A stretch of 64,000 bases of DNA, taken from the NCBI GenBank assembly GCA_047501485.1, contig JAZDRN010000003.1, positions 62,001 to 126,000 on the forward strand. Direction: 5' to 3'. The position numbers and the translations under genes were made by a program. Positions within the stretch are counted from its first letter, which is position 1, and every line of letters starts with the position of its first letter. Source of the DNA: Ancrocorticia sp047501485 (GTDB lineage: Bacteria > Actinomycetota > Actinomycetes > Actinomycetales > Actinomycetaceae). This document shows, in pieces, positions 50,347 through 58,269 of the stretch. The notes under the pieces are model-generated. The model had not been told where the DNA came from. It worked only from the letters and a program-made list of their open reading frames with translations, and made no database searches.

Positions 50347-52560
50347 ATGCAGACAGTCTCGCCCTCAGACAAAGACGCCACTCCGGCAGTCGATCGCCCC
50401 ACAGTTGCGGCAAAGACAAGCTCGACCGGTTTCATCCCCGAAGTCCAAGGGTTGCGCACGGTCGCCTTGCTTCTGGTTGCCGTCTTCCACATCTGGTTCG
50501 GAAAGGTGTCGGGCGGCGTCGACATCTTCCTGTTGGTGTCCTCGTACCTGATGACCCGTTCCCTTGTCGCGAAGAGCGAGGCCGGTGCGATCACCCGCCC
50601 GGTGTCGTTCCTGCTCAAGAAGTTCGCCCGGCTGCTACCAGCGGCTGCAATCTCGATTGCACTCATTCTGGTCGCAGTTTTCGTCTTCATGCCTGCCGAT
50701 ACCTGGCGGGGGTCGACGGGCGACGCGTTCGCCTCGCTCGGATACTTCCAGAACATCCACCTGCAGCAGGCCGCGGTCGACTATTTCAACGCCGATCATT
50801 CGACGGCCAGCCCGTTCCAGCATTTCTGGTCGCTGTCGGTGCAAGGGCAGGTGTTCGTGCTGTGGGCATTCTTGCATCTGGCAGGAGACCTCATCTCGCG
50901 GGCGCTGCGCCTGCGCCCCCGCCTGGTGCTCCTGGCGATCTTCTCCACCGTCGCCATCGTCTCATTCGCCTATTCGGTGCACTTGACGGCCGAGAACCAG
51001 ACCTATGCCTACTTCGACACCTGGGCACGGCTCTGGGAGTTCGCTGCGGGCTCGGTGCTCGCTCTTGTCCAGCCCTGGTTGCGCCTGTCCACCGGGCTGC
51101 GAACGGTTATCGGATGGCTCGGTGTCCTGGGTATGGTCTCCTGCGGCTTCGTGCTCCCGGTACAGTCCAGCTTCCCGGGTGTAGCGGCGCTCTGGCCCGT
51201 GCTCTCCGCCGCCCTCGTCATTCTCTCGGCGGGTAAGCCAACCGCCTACGGCGCGGATCGTTTCCTCGCGAGGGGTGTCCTCAACCGTATCGGAAGCTAT
51301 ACCTACGCTCTTTACCTGGTGCATTGGCCGGTCCTCGTCATCTTCCTCTGGAAGACCAACAGCACGCAGGCTACATTCCTGCAGGGACTCTTCGTCCTGG
51401 CAGTCTCGGCCGTGATCTCGGTGCTCATCACGGTCCTCGTCGACCGGCCGAGCGGCAAGTGGGTCTCTCGTCTCTCATCCCCGGCCAAGAAGAGCACCGG
51501 CAAACACCACGCTAGCGGTGGCGCCGGTAGTGCCGGTGGCGACGGCAAAAGCAGGCAGAGGCGGGTCAATTCCCGTGCTGCCGTCGTGATCGTCGCCAGC
51601 ATCGCGGTGGCGGCGGCGCCCGCCGCCGGGCTGCGAGAAGTCCAGAAAGCGCGTGCGGAGGACAACCAGCAGGCCCTCGAGAACCTCGATTACGCCGCGA
51701 TCGGAGCCAACGACCCCGCTCTCACGGGGTCCGGCGATCCGGTACCGGACTGGTCCATTGTGAAGGACGACTGGACCTCGCTGGGTGCGGACTGTGCCGA
51801 GGGAGATCCCTACGCCGGTGGACTGTGCTACAACATCCCGACCGAGGACGGCTCCGAACCCGAGCGCAAGGTGCTCATCATCGGCAGCTCGCACGCGACC
51901 CAGTTCGGCGCCGCCTTGCTGGAGGTCGTGAATCGCCATCCGAACTGGGAGTTCCGGGCACAGGTTGCCCCCTCCTGCTATTTCCATATTCGCTCGAACA
52001 TCAGCGACACCTGTGCACAGATGTGGGATGCCACGGCGGACTACATCGACGAGGTTCAGCCCGACATGGTGGTTGTCTACGGAACGCTCTCCAAGGAGGA
52101 CCGCGACGAGACGATGCCGACGCTGCTCGAGTGGATCACGGAGAGGAAGGCCATCGCGCCGGAGACCGCATTCGTGGTGCTGCGGGACAATCCGCGCATC
52201 GGCTTCTCGATGAGCGAGTGCGCCCAAAGCCAGGGTATCGACGACCCGAGCTGTACGAAGGACGTTCCCAATCCGACGATGGATGGCTACGCGAGCAACG
52301 TGGAGGCCACCGGGGCGATCTGGATGGATCTGACTGAGAGTATCTGCCCGGATTACCAGTGCCGTCCGGTGGTTGGAGGCGTGGTCACCTACTTCGACGC
52401 CGGTCATATGACCGAGACCTTCGTGCGTACGCTCTCGGGAGACTTCTCGCGGCAGATTCACGAGCGTGTGGACTGGTGGCCTGCGAATCCGTACGAGGGC
52501 GAGTACGTCAACCGGGCCGGCGACGGCGACGTCGTCGACGATCTGAACAGCGGGTCCTGA
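50347..52560 (+). CDS. Membrane O-acyltransferase (acyltransferase 3) with SGNH domain
   Basis: About 737 aa. Residues about 25-370 form the ten-helix acyltransferase-3 (OafA/YrhL) domain, starting IPEVQGLRTVALLLVAVFH with the key His, and containing FQHFWSLSVQGQVF. After a basic Ser/Gly linker (about 385-430) and a single helix comes an SGNH-hydrolase-like domain outside the membrane with IIGSSHATQFG and a late DAGHMTET, holding Ser and Asp/His. Such proteins O-acetylate cell-wall polymers or glycans. The start is uncertain: ATG 50347 is used, while GTG 50299 and ATG 50305 are in frame; a TTGACA at 50317 complicates the choice. Note PEVQGLRTVA carries the usual family Arg. Confidence 0.85.
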   Translation: MQTVSPSDKDATPAVDRPTVAAKTSSTGFIPEVQGLRTVALLLVAVFHIWFGKVSGGVDIFLLVSSYLMTRSLVAKSEAGAITRPVSFLLKKFARLLPAAAISIALILVAVFVFMPADTWRGSTGDAFASLGYFQNIHLQQAAVDYFNADHSTASPFQHFWSLSVQGQVFVLWAFLHLAGDLISRALRLRPRLVLLAIFSTVAIVSFAYSVHLTAENQTYAYFDTWARLWEFAAGSVLALVQPWLRLSTGLRTVIGWLGVLGMVSCGFVLPVQSSFPGVAALWPVLSAALVILSAGKPTAYGADRFLARGVLNRIGSYTYALYLVHWPVLVIFLWKTNSTQATFLQGLFVLAVSAVISVLITVLVDRPSGKWVSRLSSPAKKSTGKHHASGGAGSAGGDGKSRQRRVNSRAAVVIVASIAVAAAPAAGLREVQKARAEDNQQALENLDYAAIGANDPALTGSGDPVPDWSIVKDDWTSLGADCAEGDPYAGGLCYNIPTEDGSEPERKVLIIGSSHATQFGAALLEVVNRHPNWEFRAQVAPSCYFHIRSNISDTCAQMWDATADYIDEVQPDMVVVYGTLSKEDRDETMPTLLEWITERKAIAPETAFVVLRDNPRIGFSMSECAQSQGIDDPSCTKDVPNPTMDGYASNVEATGAIWMDLTESICPDYQCRPVVGGVVTYFDAGHMTETFVRTLSGDFSRQIHERVDWWPANPYEGEYVNRAGDGDVVDDLNSGS

Positions 52561-52568
52561 GACGGGGC

Positions 52569-52600
52569 GGTCCGCTCGCCGGTGAAACGACGAGCGGACC
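52569..52600 (+). terminator. Terminator hairpin of the acyltransferase gene
   Basis: GGTCCGCTCG (52569-52578) pairs with CGAGCGGACC (52591-52600); 12-base loop, 8 bases after the stop. Confidence 0.7.
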
Positions 52601-52710
52601 TATCCCTCTCGAACTGTCCCGAAGCCTCGGGGACCTCTACGGCCTGACCTCGCGCCCGTGCCTGGTGAGCGCGGGACGCACGTGCTCCTGGTATGCGAGT
52701 TGCCGCCGAC

Positions 52711-53496
52711 TCAGATCGCTGAGATGCGCAGGTCTGCGGCCGGGGACTCGATTTCGATCACCATATGCGCCTCGCTGGCATCCGAGATCGGGCGTCCCAG
52801 CAGGAGTTCGGTACCGACGAGCTCCGGGGCGCTCAGCGGTTCCTCCCCGAGCCGGTGCAAACCGAGCGTCGGGTCCACGGTGACGCGTCCGGTCCCCATT
52901 CCCAGAGTGATGGCGACGGGGGAGTCGGCATTGATCAGAAGGTCGATGCTGCCTTCCTTGGCGTAGAGAGGGATCGTCACCTGCTCGCCCGTTGGCTCGA
53001 GCCACCGTAGATCGGCCAAGACGTTGCCTCCGCTGGACGAGGCTCCCTTGCGGGCTTCGTCGTCGGTAACGGGTACGAAGCGCCGTTCTGCCGTGGTGGC
53101 AGATGTGCCGTATGCGGCGGTGCCGTATGCGGCGGTGCGGGGGAACTCCTCGGTGCGGGTGTCGGCATTCGGCGTCGCGGAAGCGTTTGCATCGAAGAGG
53201 CTGGAGACGCCGTCCTCCTGGGAAGAAGGGGGTGGGGTCGTCGTGGTGGATGTGCGGGCGCAGCTGTGGCTGGACCGGAGATAGCCCGGCGTCTCAGGTT
53301 CGTGGCGTGGCCAGAGAGCGGCAGTGAGCAGCAGAAGCGCGCTCACGACCAACAGGCCGACCACCACCCAGGTGAAGCTGAACGACACGTTGAAGAAGAA
53401 GTTGTGACCGAAGGCCGAGAGAAGCGCGCCGGCACCGATCAAGAGGGCGATCAGTCCGATGAAGATGGTTCCGAAGACGGGACGATAGCTTTTCAT
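52711..53496 (-). CDS. Membrane protein of the PspC/LiaF-like locus
   Basis: 261 aa. Two N-terminal helices (about 8-30 and 37-60: FGTIFIGLIALLIGAGALLSAFG, WVVVGLLVVSALLLLTAALW, quoted in part) are followed by a Thr/Ser/Pro-rich linker (about 75-140) and a C-terminal beta-rich domain resembling the LiaF/DUF2154 type found in cell-envelope stress systems. It starts 7 bases after the stop of the PspC-domain gene on the same strand, with AGGAG before the ATG at 53496, so the two are an operon. Likely a membrane sensor or modulator of the neighbouring two-component system. The linker contains a duplicated TAAYG. Confidence 0.72.
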   Translation of the reverse strand: MKSYRPVFGTIFIGLIALLIGAGALLSAFGHNFFFNVSFSFTWVVVGLLVVSALLLLTAALWPRHEPETPGYLRSSHSCARTSTTTTPPPSSQEDGVSSLFDANASATPNADTRTEEFPRTAAYGTAAYGTSATTAERRFVPVTDDEARKGASSSGGNVLADLRWLEPTGEQVTIPLYAKEGSIDLLINADSPVAITLGMGTGRVTVDPTLGLHRLGEEPLSAPELVGTELLLGRPISDASEAHMVIEIESPAADLRISAI

Positions 53497-53503
53497 GATT
53501 CTC

Positions 53504-55060
53504 CTAGCGTTCGATGTGGATTTCTGCGCCGGACATCGAGATGTCTGCGTTGATGACGATGTCCGCCTCGGCCACGGAGTCGATCCCTCCCACGAACAAC
53601 GTGTCCTTGGTGATTCCGTCGATCTCGTGGTCGTGGAGAGGCCGCCCGTCCTGGAAGGAGACGCCCGGTGAATCGCTTGACAGGGAGCCCATGGACACAT
53701 TGGAGATGATGGCGACCTTCTGGTCCTCCGCGAACTCCATATGCAGCGAGCTCATCGAACTGGCCACGTTGATGTGTTCGGGAGGGCTGTCCGGTTCGAA
53801 CTCGGAGAAGTCGATGGTCATCTCGCCCATGTGGGAGGAGTAGCCGGTGCCGATATCAGAGCTGGTGCGGGGCGACCAGTCGTTTGTGGTCGCGACCGTG
53901 GAGTTCGAGTAGGTGGTGACGATGGTGACCATCGGGGGGATGGCGAAGAGTGCCGCCAGCAGAGCTAGGGCCGAGAGGAATCCGCCGCGTCGGCCGAAGA
54001 TGCCCACGCCGAGGACGATGAGCCCGAAGACGAGGGAGGCGAAGCTGATCCCGGCGACGAGCGTCGAGATGTCGGCGAAAACCCCGCCTCCTGTCTCCAC
54101 CAGGACGATGAAACCGGCGACAGCCAGCAGTCCGACCGCCAGCAGAACCGCTACGGCCCGGCCGGAGAGCCGCCGCCGCGCCCGCAGTTCCGCCCGTTCG
54201 TCACGGGCCCTCTCGCGAGCCTGCCTCGCCCGCTGGGCCTCATAGTCCGCGCGTGCCTGCTGGCGGGCCCTGCGTTGTTCTCTCTCCGAGGTGACATGTG
54301 GCTCGGGAGGAGGCATGGTGCGTGTGAACGAGGAGCCGTTGGAGGCCGTCGCCACAGGCTCATTCGTGCCGAGCTTGTCTCCCGTTGCAGAGGTGTTCTC
54401 GCTCATTGATCCCATCCCGTCGATGTTGGAGGTGTCCGCGGCACTGAACCCGCGGGTAGTCGCCGCTCCGGTGGAATCGGCGTGAAAGGTGTCCCCTGTG
54501 CGAAAGGGGGCATCACCGGCCTGGGAGGAGGGCGCCACATGGCCGTCTCCATCTACTCCGGGCCGGTTTTCGCCGGTGGTGTCCGAACCTCGATACTGGG
54601 GAGCGGATGTCCACATCCGGGACTCGCTGTCCCACACCGGCGCCGTCGGCGGGGCCTGGTGGGAACCGTCGCGACTGGAGATCGATCCGTAGCACAGCAG
54701 CGCGATGACGGCGGTGATGATGAGGCCCAGCGCTCCGAAGAAGCTGAGGCTCGTGAACACCGCGAGAGTGATGAGGAAGAGGGACATCGCCCCGACCAGA
54801 CCGGATGGGAAGCGCCCATTCGTGGCTTCCTCCATGTGGATTCTCTTGGAGCGCTCGTCTGGGAGGAAGGCCCAGCACAGAGCGTAGAGCATCGGGCCCG
54901 CGCCGCCGACGAACGTCAGGGCGAGGAAGCCCGCCCGGATCAGCAGCGGATCTATCCGCCACGCCGTGGCGAGACCACTGGCCACACCGGCGATGGGGGC
55001 GTCGGCCCGCCGCTCGATACCCCACGAGCGGATGGACGAGAAGAAGGATGTAACTGACAT
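53504..55060 (-). CDS. PspC domain-containing membrane protein
   Basis: 518 aa. Residues about 15-75 are a PspC domain (PIAGVASGLATAWRIDPLLIRAGF, GGAGPMLYALCWAFLPDE, quoted in part) with its membrane segment. Two further helices (about 90-135), a long polar linker with an Arg-rich coiled stretch (RARQQARADYEAQRARQ), then four helices and a C-terminal beta-rich domain ending DISMSGAEIHIER, similar to the neighbouring protein's end and to LiaF-like toastrack domains. Such proteins sense or resist cell-envelope stress. It is divergent from a PspC-type histidine kinase at 55199, a common actinobacterial arrangement. Confidence 0.82.
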   Translation of the reverse strand: MSVTSFFSSIRSWGIERRADAPIAGVASGLATAWRIDPLLIRAGFLALTFVGGAGPMLYALCWAFLPDERSKRIHMEEATNGRFPSGLVGAMSLFLITLAVFTSLSFFGALGLIITAVIALLCYGSISSRDGSHQAPPTAPVWDSESRMWTSAPQYRGSDTTGENRPGVDGDGHVAPSSQAGDAPFRTGDTFHADSTGAATTRGFSAADTSNIDGMGSMSENTSATGDKLGTNEPVATASNGSSFTRTMPPPEPHVTSEREQRRARQQARADYEAQRARQARERARDERAELRARRRLSGRAVAVLLAVGLLAVAGFIVLVETGGGVFADISTLVAGISFASLVFGLIVLGVGIFGRRGGFLSALALLAALFAIPPMVTIVTTYSNSTVATTNDWSPRTSSDIGTGYSSHMGEMTIDFSEFEPDSPPEHINVASSMSSLHMEFAEDQKVAIISNVSMGSLSSDSPGVSFQDGRPLHDHEIDGITKDTLFVGGIDSVAEADIVINADISMSGAEIHIER

Positions 55061-55198
55061 GCTTCAATTCTTCGCATTCCGGGCAGATTCCACCATTGGG
55101 GACAACCCTGATTGAACCCTGGTTCGCTCTCCTGACCGGACCCTGAAAACCGAACTGGGGGATAGGGCCGTGCCCGCGAGGCGTGGGATGATCGGACA

Positions 55199-56374
55199 AT
55201 GGAGGAAAAAGTGCTACCGGAGAGGTACCCGCTGCGCCGGCCTACCAGCGGGCGGATCATGCTGGGCGTCTGCCAGGGGATTGCCGACCATCTTGGCGTT
55301 CCCGTCAAGGGGGTGCGGCTGATCTTCATCGCCTCGGCTTTCCTCTTCGGATCCGGGATCTTCCTCTACCTGTGGCTGGCCATCTCGATGACGTCCTCCA
55401 ACGAACGTCCTGCATCGGAGAAGCTCGCCCCCGCTCCGCGCCGGAAGCTGGGCAAGCGCCAACGGCTTCTGCTCTACGCGGTCGCGGCGTTGGTCGCCGC
55501 GTTGATCGTGGTCATCGTTTCGCTGCTCGATCTGCCCTGGGGGACGATACTCGCGGTCGTCTGCATGATTGCCGGTGCGGGGCTCGCGTGGTCCAACTTC
55601 GCCGGGGATTTACCGGCCCGCGAGGCCTTGATACGGCTGGGCGGCGGAATCGGCCTGCTGGTCATCGGGGTGCTTGCGCTCGTGGTTCGCGATCAGCCCC
55701 TGACCAGGGTTGTGAGCTCGGTGCTGCTGGGGGTGGGAGTGCTGGCGGTGGCGGGGCTGGCGCTGTGGCCCGTGATCCAACGGCTGCTACGAGATCTGCA
55801 GAATGCCCGCGAGGAGAGCGCGCGCGAGGCCGAGCGGGCGGATATGGCTGCTCACCTGCACGATTCGGTGTTGCAGACCCTGACCCTCATCCGTAATCAG
55901 GCGAATGACCCGGAAGCCGTACAGCGCCTCGCCCGGGTCCAGGAACGCCAGCTGCGTTCGTGGCTCTATTCGGATCCGAAGGAGGAGGTGGTCTCCCTCA
56001 GCGAAGCGATCAAGGCCACCGCGGAGGAGGTCGAGGACTTGTATGGCGTAGGTCTGGAAACTGTCGTCGTGGGGGAGGGGAAACTGGATCAGAACTCTCC
56101 CATGCTGCTTGCCGCGATGAAAGAAGCCCTCGCCAACGGCGTGCGTCATGGCAAGCCGCCGGTCTCCGTGTACGCGGAGATCTCGGACGGATCCATCGAT
56201 GTGTTCGTCCGCGACCACGGGGATGGCTTCGAGGTGGACGAGATCCCGGAGGATCGCCACGGGGTGCGGGATTCGATCATCGAGCGCATCGAGCGTCACG
56301 GAGGAACCGCAGTTTTCCGCCGGAGGGATCCGGGCACCGAGGTTCACCTCAACATGGGCCTCGGTATGGCGTAG
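55199..56374 (+). CDS. PspC-domain sensor histidine kinase
   Basis: 391 aa. An N-terminal PspC domain (about 10-65: LRRPTSGRIMLGVCQGIADHL in part, VRLIFIASAFLFGSG) leads into four helices (about 90-195). The dimerisation segment DMAAHLHDSVLQTLTLI carries the phospho-accepting His of the HisKA_3 type, and the ATP-binding domain has LANGVRHGKPP (N box), VRDHGDGF and HGVRDSIIERIERHGG. It phosphorylates the NarL-type regulator at 56622 downstream. The ATG at 55199 has no ribosome binding site, so it may be leaderless; a GTG 12 bases later is an alternative. Likely detects envelope stress. Confidence 0.87.
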   Translation: MEEKVLPERYPLRRPTSGRIMLGVCQGIADHLGVPVKGVRLIFIASAFLFGSGIFLYLWLAISMTSSNERPASEKLAPAPRRKLGKRQRLLLYAVAALVAALIVVIVSLLDLPWGTILAVVCMIAGAGLAWSNFAGDLPAREALIRLGGGIGLLVIGVLALVVRDQPLTRVVSSVLLGVGVLAVAGLALWPVIQRLLRDLQNAREESAREAERADMAAHLHDSVLQTLTLIRNQANDPEAVQRLARVQERQLRSWLYSDPKEEVVSLSEAIKATAEEVEDLYGVGLETVVVGEGKLDQNSPMLLAAMKEALANGVRHGKPPVSVYAEISDGSIDVFVRDHGDGFEVDEIPEDRHGVRDSIIERIERHGGTAVFRRRDPGTEVHLNMGLGMA

Positions 56375-56376
56375 GT

Positions 56377-56427
56377 GCTGTCACGGAGGGCTGGGCGCCG
56401 TCACGGAGGGCTGGGCGCTGTCACGGG
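56377..56427. repeat. 20-bp tandem repeat between kinase and regulator
   Basis: TCACGGAGGGCTGGGCGCyG occurs at 56381-56400 and 56401-56420 and starts again at 56421. The rest of 56375-56621 has no other gene. Confidence 0.8.
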
Positions 56428-56621
56428 TGTCACGACTGCACGCGATTTCTCGGTATCCTTGAACTTGATGGCAACGTCAGCGGTATTTGTGCCATATAAG
56501 GCAGCAAATCTCGGCCTGTAGCCATGTAGTCCTGGAAGCGGGCCTTGGAAGCTCGGCCGTGCGCCTGGTGAGAGCCACGGCCGCGCGTTCGTCTGTACGG
56601 TGGTTGCGAATTGGAGGATCC

Positions 56622-57275
56622 GTGATTCGAGTACTCGTGGTGGATGATCACCCGCTGGCCCGCGCCGGGATGATCGGCGAACTCAGCCGGGTGGGCGGAG
56701 TGGAGGTCGTGGGCGAGGCCCACGATGTCGATTCCGCGGTTGCCTCCGCGCACAGGTTGAAACCTGACGTGCTTCTTCTCGATGTTCACCTGCCGGGCGG
56801 GGGTGGAGGCGGCGGGGCCGAGGTCGTCTCCCGCTGTCAGGATCTCTATCCGGCGACGAAGATCCTGGCGATCTCGGTGTCGGATTCGGCGCATGACGTC
56901 GTTGGCGTCGTGCGCGCAGGCGCTCGCGGCTACGTCACCAAGGATGTCACGGGCGAGAAACTTGTGGACGCCATCGTTCGCGTCGCAGACGGCGACGCCG
57001 CCTTCTCCGCTCGGCTGGCCGGTTTCGTGCTGGATGCCTTCGGCGCCGGGCGCGCGGATGTGGCAGAGAATGACGATGAGCTGAACCGCCTGTCCGCCCG
57101 CGAGCAGGAGGTCATGCGGCTGATCGCGCGGGGCCTATCCTACAAAGAGGTGGCATCCGATCTGTTCATATCGGTCAAAACCGTGGAAACACACGTTTCC
57201 TCGGTGCTGCGCAAGCTGCAACTGTCCAATCGGCACGAGCTGGCGCGGTGGGCCGCGGCGCGTAAGATCATCTGA
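56622..57275 (+). CDS. NarL/LuxR-type response regulator
   Basis: 217 aa. Receiver domain with acidic pair Asp8-Asp9 and phosphorylation site Asp54 in LLLDVHLPG; the switch Thr/Ser region AISVSD and Lys in GYVTKD are present. C-terminal LuxR HTH with LSAREQEVMRLIARGLSYKEVA and VKTVETHVSSVLRKL (quoted in part). Directly after LPG is a run of seven glycines, which lengthens the beta3-alpha3 loop. GTG at 56622 has GGAGG 4 bases upstream; a longer frame to 56487 is unlikely. It partners the kinase encoded 248 bases upstream and probably controls the PspC/LiaF-like genes. Confidence 0.9.
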   Translation: MIRVLVVDDHPLARAGMIGELSRVGGVEVVGEAHDVDSAVASAHRLKPDVLLLDVHLPGGGGGGGAEVVSRCQDLYPATKILAISVSDSAHDVVGVVRAGARGYVTKDVTGEKLVDAIVRVADGDAAFSARLAGFVLDAFGAGRADVAENDDELNRLSAREQEVMRLIARGLSYKEVASDLFISVKTVETHVSSVLRKLQLSNRHELARWAAARKII

Positions 57276-57367
57276 GCGCCGCGGCGAGCGACGCGCCCGT
57301 CTCCATGGCTGGCGCCCCTCCGTGGTGGGTGTCCCGCCGCTGCGCGGGCGATGCTCTGACCGGGTCC

Positions 57368-58129
57368 CTATCCGAGTGAGAGGGATTCCTTCGGGCTCTG
57401 GTGCCGGAGGCTGAAGGTTATCTCGCTGTTGGCCGGGGTGTGTCGGGCGATTCCGAAGGCCACGGGCACGTCGTCCTCGACGAACACGGTTGAGTCGATG
57501 GCCAGAACCGGTTCGCCTGGTTCGAGGCGAAGAGCTTCGGCGACGTGTTCGTCCACACGCTCGAGTCGCACAAGCAGATCGTTGCGAACAAGTTGGACAT
57601 CGTAGGCTCTGGAGAGATATTCGAACAACGATCCTCGACTGAAGTCTTGATCGAGGACTCCTGGATATTTCGAAGCGGGCAGGTATGTGACCACGTGCTG
57701 GTGTAGCGTTCCGTTCACGTACCGGAGTCGCTCGAGAAAGATGAGTTCGTCGGCCGGGCTCATTCCAAGCATCTGGGCCGCGACGGGCTGCCGACTTATT
57801 CGGTTGTGAAGGACATCGGTGGTGACCTCACGGCCTAGTAGCGTTTGCTGACGGTAGAAGCCGGTGACCTGGTCAGCGAAGGTCTCTCTGATCTGCTGCG
57901 TGTACTTGGGTTCGGTGACGAAGGTTCCCCTTCCCTGGACTCGGGTCAGCAGACCTTCCCGCATCAACTCATCCACGGCGCGCCGAATGGTGATGCGGCT
58001 GACGCCGTATTCATCGCACAGCACGGGTTCGGTCGGCAACTGGTCTCCCGGTTCCATCTTGGTGATCCGACCTTCGAGATGGTCCCGAACCTCCGCATAT
58101 TTTGCTTTGCCACGGGCCAAGGCCCTCAC
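57368..58129 (-). CDS. GntR family regulator with UTRA domain (PTS/transketolase locus)
   Basis: 253 aa. Winged helix at about 10-75 with LCDEYGVSRITIRRAVDELMREGL (part) and QGRGTFV; UTRA domain at about 95-245 with FLERLRYVNG and HVVTYLP. It is divergent from the transketolase-PTS operon and is the likely repressor; near-palindromic ATGACGTTAT and related half-sites lie between the two genes. The GTG at 58129 is almost touching its GAGG; a TTG at 58120 has better spacing and may be the real start. The effector is probably a phosphosugar. Confidence 0.87.
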   Translation of the reverse strand: MRALARGKAKYAEVRDHLEGRITKMEPGDQLPTEPVLCDEYGVSRITIRRAVDELMREGLLTRVQGRGTFVTEPKYTQQIRETFADQVTGFYRQQTLLGREVTTDVLHNRISRQPVAAQMLGMSPADELIFLERLRYVNGTLHQHVVTYLPASKYPGVLDQDFSRGSLFEYLSRAYDVQLVRNDLLVRLERVDEHVAEALRLEPGEPVLAIDSTVFVEDDVPVAFGIARHTPANSEITFSLRHQSPKESLSLG

Positions 58130-58196
58130 CTCTTTGGTATTCGGTCGATGTGGTCGACGTTACTGCTGTGCAACAAAAGATTATAACGAAAATCCC

Positions 58197-58225
58197 TTGC
58201 CGCCTATTCATTATGACGTTATGCT
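58197..58225 (+). promoter_or_regulatory. Promoter and operator of the transketolase-PTS operon
   Basis: TTGCCG (58197-58202), 17-base spacer, TATGCT (58220-58225). ATGACGTTAT, an ATrACGTyAT near-palindrome, lies inside the spacer; half-sites TTATAACG (58181-58188) and CATAACC (58235-58241) flank it. Probably bound by the divergent GntR protein. Confidence 0.5.
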
Positions 58226-58269
58226 AAAAAACATCATAACCACATGATGATTAACGGATAGGGGAGTCG

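Noticed and set aside
54843..54858. TTGGAGCGCTCG-like match to the GCTCCAA operator family
   Set aside because: It lies inside the PspC coding region and only one half fits; probably chance.
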